Shown piece by piece: positions 57,601 through 64,000 of a DNA stretch of 64,000 nt; positions within the stretch are counted from its first letter, which is position 1; each line of letters starts with the position of its first letter. The stretch is from contig NC_061135.1 in assembly GCF_905220365.1 (NCBI RefSeq), positions 12,491,501 through 12,555,500 of the forward strand. Direction: 5' to 3'. Made by a program: the position numbers and the translations under genes. Origin of the DNA: Vanessa cardui (lineage: Eukaryota; Arthropoda; Insecta; Lepidoptera; Nymphalidae). A model generated the notes under the pieces. It was not told the origin of the DNA, did not search any database, and saw only the letters and a list, made by a program, of their open reading frames with translations.

Positions 57601-57955
57601 TATTTGAAATAAGAATTGAAATGTGTCGTGTTGGGTATCAAATTACGGGTACCCAATCGCTGTATATATAATAATGTATATTCCTTGCTCTTTTTGCTTT
57701 TCCATGCCCTTATTAAGTCGATAATTGCGTGTAATATAAGTATTTTTTTAAATTATTTAATTTGATTTTTACAAAAGGTGGGCAAACTGCTGGCACGAAT
57801 TTATCCTTTTGTTTCTTAGAACGTTCAAATCTTCTATTTATTCTATCTATTAACCGCTGTTTTAGTAAATAAAAAAGTCTTTATTTGTTTTTTATTTAGA
57901 AAATGCCTCACATATATTTCTTAAGACGCTACATGTGTTTTATGCACGTATGTTA

Positions 57956-57985
57956 GATTTTTTAGATTAGATTAGATTAGATTTT
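57956..57985. repeat. (GATTA)n short tandem repeat
   Basis: About four GATTA units after a T-run. Confidence 0.8.
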
Positions 57986-58204
57986 TGTTTATTCATATAA
58001 AATACGTCATTGGATAGACAACGTCATAAAAAAAAAATGTGGGATTTATGGTGAAATAATAGCATTTGGTAATAGGTGAAAAACTAAAACTCGCTGAAAG
58101 TAAGAAAAATCTGATGATTTTGACATTAAATTTGTACCATTCAGCGAATTTTAGAGAAGTTTTTTGGCACTCACATTATCAAATGATATAATTCAACGTC
58201 TTTT

Positions 58205-58560
58205 TTTATATGTGATAGGTGGCAAACGGGCAGGAGGCTCATCTGATGGAAAGTGACCGCCACCGCCCATGGACATCTGCAGCGCAGTTGCCGGCCTTTA
58301 AGGAAGGAGTACCTACGCTCTTTTCTTGAAGGTTCCCATGTCGTATCGGTTCGGAAAAACCGCTGGCGAAAGCTGGTTCCACAGAGTGGTTGTACGAGGC
58401 AGAAAATGTCTTAGAAATCGCGCTGTTGTGGATTTTCGGACATCAAGGTGATGCGGGTGAAACTTCGAATTTCGACGAGATGTCCGAAGGTGAAATTAAA
58501 GGTCCGAACGTATAAAATAGGAAGAAAGCAATTCGTGAGAGGATCTGTTATAGTCCAGTC
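58205..58560 (+). repeat. Lepidoptera-wide dispersed repeat
   Basis: 'ggcaaacgggcaggaggctc', 'tgccggcctttaaggaagga', 'ctggttccacagagtggttg' and 'gacgagatgtccgaaggtga' recall a very common lepidopteran repeat. Only one copy is in this window. No protein is encoded. Confidence 0.55.
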
Positions 58561-58983
58561 ATATTAGCTACAAAAGGGAGGCAAACGGTTGATCGTATGA
58601 AAAAAATACAAAACAAAAGTTGTAGAGAATTTTATACTCTACAACTATTATAATAAGTGCAAATCTCATATAAGCAATAGAATGCGAGACCTATCTTCAA
58701 TATCTTAAGAAGCGGACACAATAGCACTTTTGATTTCAGAGACAACATTTAAAACGACAAAACAAAGGTTTATACCAATTTTATTATCTTTCATCCCGAG
58801 GTGAAACCCCTAATGACTGGCCTTGTAGTAATAAAATAGCCAAACAAATCTGACAAAATCGTTCTGAAAAGAACAAAATAAAATATCCTTATTTTAAAAT
58901 TTACTTAAGCGTCACCATTGATCATGATCAGTCACGGTCACACTATGGAATAATAATTACTCTTCACCATTGGACCCGACCGA

Positions 58984-59078
58984 ACAGCGTATTGGAATAT
59001 GTTCCAAACCTTCTACTCAAAAGGAGAGTAAGCCTTAGTCCAGCAGTGGGAAATTGACAGGCTACTATTGTTGTTGTA
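58984..59078 (+). mobile_element. SINE family I, 3' fragment
   Basis: 'acagcgtattggaatatgtt', 'agtccagcagtgggaaattg', (TTG)n end. Confidence 0.8.
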
Positions 59079-59303
59079 CACATATTATATGTTAGTAACT
59101 ACCTACTGCTAGGGCATCCGGATTTACGCAAAAATATCACAAACAAAACAATACATTATCACTGATACCAAATTCATTTGTTAAAAACTGGTTTCAAAAG
59201 GAAATACAACACAATTTACTTAATGTAAAACAAAAGTTCAAAGATAACAGCAATCGTAGTGTAAATGATATAGGTATTATGGATTACTTCAGCTCCAAAA
59301 ATA

Positions 59304-59556
59304 ACAACAACAGCCTGTAAATTTCCCACGGCTGGGCTCTTCTCCCTTTGAGGTGAAGGTTTGGAACATATTCCACAACGCTGTTTCAATGCGGATTGGT
59401 GGAATTCACATAGGGCAGAATTTCTATGAAATTAGACACATGCAGGTTTCCTCACGATGTTTTCTTTGACACAGATTAAGCACAAGAATATTCAGTGGTG
59501 CGTGCCTGAGATTGAACCCGCGCGCATTCTAACCACTGGGATATCTCGGCTCAGCT
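59304..59556 (-). mobile_element. SINE family I, near full length
   Basis: (CAA)n, 'cagcctgtaaatttcccacg', 'cctcacgatgttttcttt', head 'taaccactgggatatctcgg'. A ~35-bp internal deletion lies after the central block. Confidence 0.87.
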
Positions 59557-59879
59557 CCAAGCTCCACTGGAATTGATGAGAATAACACTAGATTGGTTAC
59601 GAAAGTATGACCACTAGCAGACTGATACTGTTTGATTTGTGGAATTTGGTTATTTATGAAGCATGTTTTGTGGTATAGCCTCAGTTATTACATTCAGGCA
59701 ACTTATTTAATACTCAAGTACTAGCTATTCTTATGACAATTTCAATTTCTCTATACGATTATCTACGTATCAGCAAAGTTAGAATGTGTCATGATACTAT
59801 AAAAACATCTCAAGATTACAAACGTTTTACCGACACAAATATTTTTTTGTCTCGGTAAGGCAATTCATCGGTCCTTAAG

Positions 59880-60390
59880 ACAATTAAGTCAAAATTATTT
59901 GTTTTAAAATTTGGATCAGAGATCGCTTCCTAAGGGAATTGGTATAGGGAAATTCAACCCGAGCCTCCTCGGATACCGTGGTTTGTAACTAGTAATATTA
60001 ATAGAAGTAAGTTTGTCATAGCATTTTAGACTTAGATCTGGACACATGCCACTAGGCAAGTTCTGCATCAAGCAGTTGATGAGGAAAAGTGACACTTCCA
60101 ATTGTGAAGTATGCGGTGTATTAGATGATGTTACACACTTGTTGTGTGCATGTGTCCGTAACCACAGGTTGAGAGAAACACTAAAATGAAAACTTAATTT
60201 AAATTTATTTAATATTGGCGTTTTTAATCTTCGTAAGCCTTCCAGTATTTCAGCAATCAAAATATATGAACTTGTTAGTAATTTTCTTAAACTCATTTAG
60301 TCCTACCCTTTATTTTAGTATTTAGCGTGTAACGATGGGGCCGACATGTAGGCTGCCTATGATGGCCCCTTAAAATACAAGAATAAAAAA
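59880..60390 (+). pseudogene. LINE 3' end: zinc-knuckle coding relic and 3' UTR
   Basis: One frame at 60028-60189 reads RLRSGHMPLGKF, then NCEVCGVLDDVTHLLCACVR, and ends at a stop after ETLK. This is the RLRxGH ... CxxCG...EDxxHLL..C end of Jockey/R1-type LINE proteins. The 3' UTR follows to an A-rich tail near 60390. Upstream sequence is broken by stops. It lies in the gene C intron, antisense to the gene. Confidence 0.7.
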
Positions 60391-60649
60391 AAGACCATTA
60401 AGTAAAATATATACTGTATGAACAGGGAATTGGAGTAACTAATTATGTTTTGCAAGTTCTTATCGATTGTTTCCAATCGGTGTGAAAACGACGGTTTACA
60501 CGGTAAGAGTCTACATAAAGTAAACTTAAATTTCGATATACATATATATCAAGACTAGTTGTGCCCGCAACTTCGTACGTGTTTGAATAAAACTATATTT
60601 TTTTATATAACTAGCGACCCGCCCCGGCTTGTGCGGGTACTCGATATGT

Positions 60650-60960
60650 ATCGTTCTATTACAAATAAAAATTTCAACAAAACGAAAAACCGATTCAGCC
60701 ATAAAAAACATAATACAAACTAATTTATTAATTTTTAGTGAAGATTAATTTTAAAACAAATTAATATTCACTAAAACAACTTTAGTGAATATTAATTACT
60801 AAAACAACTTTAGTGAATATTAATTTGTTTTTAAAATTTAATTAAACCTAAGTAAAATTTAATGAAAAATATTAGACTACTTAAAAGTCGATTTATGATT
60901 ATACAACGTAGTTACAATTATTGTTACATTTGGAGCCGGTGTCAGCCACGGGCACGCGCC
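60650..60960 (+). repeat. Dispersed repeat shared with 640-930, with inner duplication
   Basis: Homologous to 640-930. At 60745-60835 a ~28-bp segment ('aacaactttagtgaatatta') is repeated directly, and an inverse copy ('aaattaatattcactaaa') precedes it. Confidence 0.6.
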
Positions 60961-62345
60961 TTACCAATCTCCCGTCTCAATCTCGGTAAATATCACGAAA
61001 AAAAAAACGGTATTTCGTTATATGTACTCTGTATACGTCTGCTTTTAGTAAAAAGCGGTTATTTTAATATTATTTATATATTATTTTAATTATTGAGCCT
61101 CCAATTTTATTATATATAGAGATATGTGTCATGCTCTGACGCAACTTATATAGTTATATGACTTTGCATTAAATTAATCAATCTTAAATATAATAAAGTA
61201 AGCGAATTAATAAAATATTTATATAATTTATGGAAATAATAATAATTGAGATATTTTTCATAATATAAATTATTAATATGTTACATAGGAAAGTTGTGAT
61301 GGTTGGATGTGTTTTCAAACACGGCAGAGCGGATGAAAATATCTGAATGAAATAAAGATAGATAGATAAGCTGGAACAGGACATAGGTTACTCATTTTTA
61401 GCACCCTAAGGATGAAACCGAGGGCGGAAATTAATAATCCATAGCATAGTTGATCTTATTACCGCAATAAAATAAGAAGTTGTGAAATGACCTTTGTACT
61501 TTATATTCTCTGTACAATATAAAAGAGTCAGTCGGTGTATCTATAGAGTTTTCATAAATTTTGAGTGTGTTAAATTGTTCAATTAGAGAATCAGATTTGT
61601 GATTCAAATCCTGTCAGTGATCTTACCAACATTCCGCGCGGTCATGATTTGTCAATAGTTATTTTTTATTTTGAATTTTATAAACAGTCCTAAGGCCTTA
61701 ATGTAAATTAAAGTAAAAAAATACGTTATTTATCGAATATGTTTTTATAATGAATTATTTGAAATTTGAACCATAAACACTCTTATGCAACATTCACGAT
61801 CTAGATAGTAATACAATGGTATTACTTTGTACTAATATCGTAATTTAGGAAGTAAGTTTATCTGTGACAAACAAATATATGACTTTTGGTTTGGACTAAG
61901 CTTGAAACTCATAAAAGGACAAAGGCTACGTTTTATATGGACATAAGACGTGGGGGGGCGAAACTGAGGAAAGAACTGGTCAATACATAAATATTCTCTT
62001 GTGGGATAAATGATTGGATCTGAAACCGTCGCAGGTTTTTGAGTAGGCTTCTCTCTGTAGGGCATTAGTGTCATAAGCTGTGGAACAGCAATATCTCATA
62101 CTGTTGCTATTCGGTTTATGGGAGAGACAGTGTAATGACAGGCATAGTGGTTACAATGCATTGGTGCCTTTGGTTGGTGGTACAAAAGTTGTACTGTACT
62201 TGGCAGATTTATATCTTCGTAACTTAACAACTAAACTTTCTTACATTTTGTTTTTATTGAAGAAAATTTATTGGTTTTCCTATAAAACGAACACTAAAAG
62301 TTTTATATAATACTTTTAATTCAAATATTATAAATTTAAACTTAC

Positions 62346-62792
62346 GAAGCCATTATAAACAGTTGGTCCGCCAACAGGCAATTTTACAACTTGCCAGCCT
62401 CTTGTCAAGCTGGAGTCCATAGCGGACAAGACGTAACTCGTTATTACTCCAAGTGGCTCAGATTGAAACACCAGGATAGTGATCTGATCGGAATCCGCTG
62501 CTGGTTCCATATACACATTGGCGTCCAGTGTCCCCCCTGATGTGATGGGCAATGTAATTGAGGACATACAGCTCAGTTCTGATTCCGGCGATATGTAAAT
62601 TGTGCTGTTCTCATGAGGAGCATCCAATGGCAATTCGTCGTATCGTCTAAGATCCCACATGGACCTGTCAATGCATACCCCGAACTCATTAGTGAAATCA
62701 TCCAAGGAATCGTCTTCAAAGTTGAACACCACACAGTCATCACAGAGTACGTTGCAACAGACAAGCAGTAACAAAACACAGTTCCGATACAT
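62346..62792 (-). CDS. Gene C exon 1: signal peptide and MAM-like domain
   Basis: Encodes residues 1-149 from ATG at 62792 to the donor TTC|GTAAG. An in-frame upstream extension to 62819 begins at GTG and crosses a likely splice acceptor or initiator, so it was not used. Residues 1-17 (MYRNCVLLLLVCCNVLC) are the signal peptide. DDCVVFNFEDD starts the domain. Cysteines 20, 40 and 75 (plus 179 from exon 2) repeat the gene B spacing. 'NEFGVC..RSMW', 'SDQITIL', 'RGWQVVKL' and 'YNGF' are shared with B. One sequon (N62). It is the most B-like paralogue, although it lies farthest from gene A. Confidence 0.88.
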
Positions 62793-64000
62793 GATTGTGT
62801 TGCTGAAATTAAGCGACACACATCTACATGCAGCGATTAATACTAAATCGATATTTTATCATTTTCGAATACTTTACACATATCATTAGTATTCATTACA
62901 TTATCAAGGATAAGATACCGTTACAGAATCTGTAAAAAGCGATAAAGAATTTTTTATTCGATTTTACAATTAAACAATTAAGAGATTATTGAATCGTTCT
63001 GTCTATCACGTTTGTTTTTTAATTACTGCACTTTGAATGAACAGTCCATAAGGTTAATGACTTTTTTGTTTTAAAGTTATTAGCGACGAATTTGGAATTT
63101 GTACATTTCCGAATCTCTTGATTTTTGGCGTTATGTCCAAGTATTTAAAAACTGTTTGATGTTCGGTGTATATTATTTCATTATTTATTATAATATTTTT
63201 TGTTTCAGTGTACTTTTACGTCCGCAATACTTGTTCGTTCGGAAGAAATATTTTCTTCTTAACATATTTTTTCATCATTCTAGGAGTATTTCCTATGACC
63301 AAAACATTTTATGTTTAATTTTTTATAGCTTGTCAAATTAATAGCATTCTTTGCGTTTTGCAACAAAGTATCATTATTATTTTTCTTTAAACAATACATA
63401 TGTACGTATATATCTAAAACACTATAAACCGTACAAATACAATATAAGTCACCACTAAGGTTTTCGAAGACTTCAAAAAATGGAAGAAATGTTGGATGGT
63501 CTTGAATTAGTGAATTCGATCTAAATAAAGATTTTGTGAGCGTGTTTTACGATGGAGAATATTCACTCAAAACTCTTGACGAATAACTCTTTCATTTAGA
63601 TCATAAAAGATTGTGCAATTTAATGACAAGCCTTGTTCCATCTATTTATATTTATATATATAGTTTAATATTCCAGGTAGTAATTAATTGCAAAAAATAA
63701 GAAAATATTTTTCTGAAATTTTATTTAGGAAGACGGAATCAAATCAGCCCACAAGAATTACAGTAAATTGTATTCATTAACTTTGAACCACTAATTACTA
63801 TACACAGTAACTATGATTTTATGTTATGTCTTTGTATAGTGCGCAGCTGGTGATATACTTTAGGCCTAAACGATACTAGTCCATTATAAACTTACAAGTA
63901 CTCCCTTAAGACATAATTTAAATTAAATCAGATAATAATTGTTTTCGGATATCCAATATAATCCAAGTTTATTATGCTCGAGTACTCCTTTATTGTGCGG
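62793..64000. other. Upstream flank of gene C, no gene seen
   Basis: AATTTCAG (62810-62803) lies 10 nt before the ATG, as in gene B. A TATA-like GATAAAATATC is at about 62862-62852 on the minus strand. Beyond this the sequence is AT-rich, with no supported gene or repeat to the window end. Confidence 0.45.

Larger units (their letters stand above)
52514..62345 (-). other. Intron of gene C (9.8 kb)
   Basis: From GTAAG at 62345 to ATTTACAG at 52514. Its content is almost entirely transposon-derived, as listed below. No extra exon with the family's motifs was found inside. Remaining stretches (53504-53867, 55321-56120, 56946-57955, 60961-62345) are AT-rich with nothing recognised beyond scattered repeats. 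Confidence 0.75.

Noticed and set aside
59916..60296. 126-codon minus-strand gene
   Set aside because: The true coding relic is on the plus strand in this interval (LINE C-terminal RLRSGH...CEVCG...HLL). The minus frame is its shadow.
62793..62819. Longer N-terminus of gene C starting at GTG 62819
   Set aside because: No ATG, it would push the signal peptide inward, and it crosses AATTTCAG, which is also seen before the ATG of gene B.
62573..62821. Second minus-strand frame overlapping gene C exon 1
   Set aside because: Out-of-frame shadow. Only the other frame matches gene B.

Overview
This window looks like nuclear DNA from a moth or butterfly, probably a nymphalid butterfly. It is AT-rich and crowded with interspersed repeats of lepidopteran type. 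These include a tRNA-headed SINE with a (TTG)n tail, a second short family with an A-rich end, RTE-like 3' ends, TIR elements, and pogo-like and integrase-type transposon relics. The order-level call rests on these repeats and on short GT-AG introns. The family-level guess is from memory of similar repeats and is only moderate.

The only convincing host genes are three tandem paralogues, all on the minus strand: A (exons 16341-15928 and 14185-10028), B (32250-31777 and 29896-27917) and C (62792-62346 and 52513-49754). I predict 1523, 817 and 1068 residues. All share one plan. Exon 1 encodes a signal peptide and most of a MAM-like ectodomain. A phase-0 GTAAG intron follows at the same codon (G-Y/F). 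A very large second exon encodes the end of that domain, a long low-complexity stalk, the motif FWNxxTIS(M/L)V leading into one transmembrane helix, and a short basic tail ending near a conserved P-R-(V/I). The flanking modules are conserved but each stalk is built from a different tandem repeat: Glu-Pro/Gln-Pro in A, a 39-residue Thr/Ser-rich unit (12 copies) in B, and an 8/16-residue PETPSTI/APESPPTT unit in C. This is the most interesting system here: a cluster of mucin-like or rod-like type I surface proteins whose stalks appear to have been exchanged or grown independently. I do not recognise a named gene.

Layout: 1-10 kb is repeats plus a broken integrase-type transposase (5815-7010). 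10-16.4 kb is gene A, whose intron holds a ~215-bp-arm inverted repeat. 16.4-27.9 kb is repeats, including a pogo-like element with a deleted transposase. 27.9-32.3 kb is gene B, whose intron holds a 5'-inverted (twin-primed) SINE. 32.3-49.7 kb is repeats, a LINE with an intact 988-residue endonuclease/reverse transcriptase ORF (35958-38924), and a long-TIR element with a nested insertion. 49.7-62.8 kb is gene C with a 9.8-kb, transposon-filled intron. The last 1.2 kb shows no gene.

No rRNA, true tRNA gene, CRISPR or bacterial-type feature was seen. Exon boundaries come from reading the sequence and paralogue comparison, not from transcript data.
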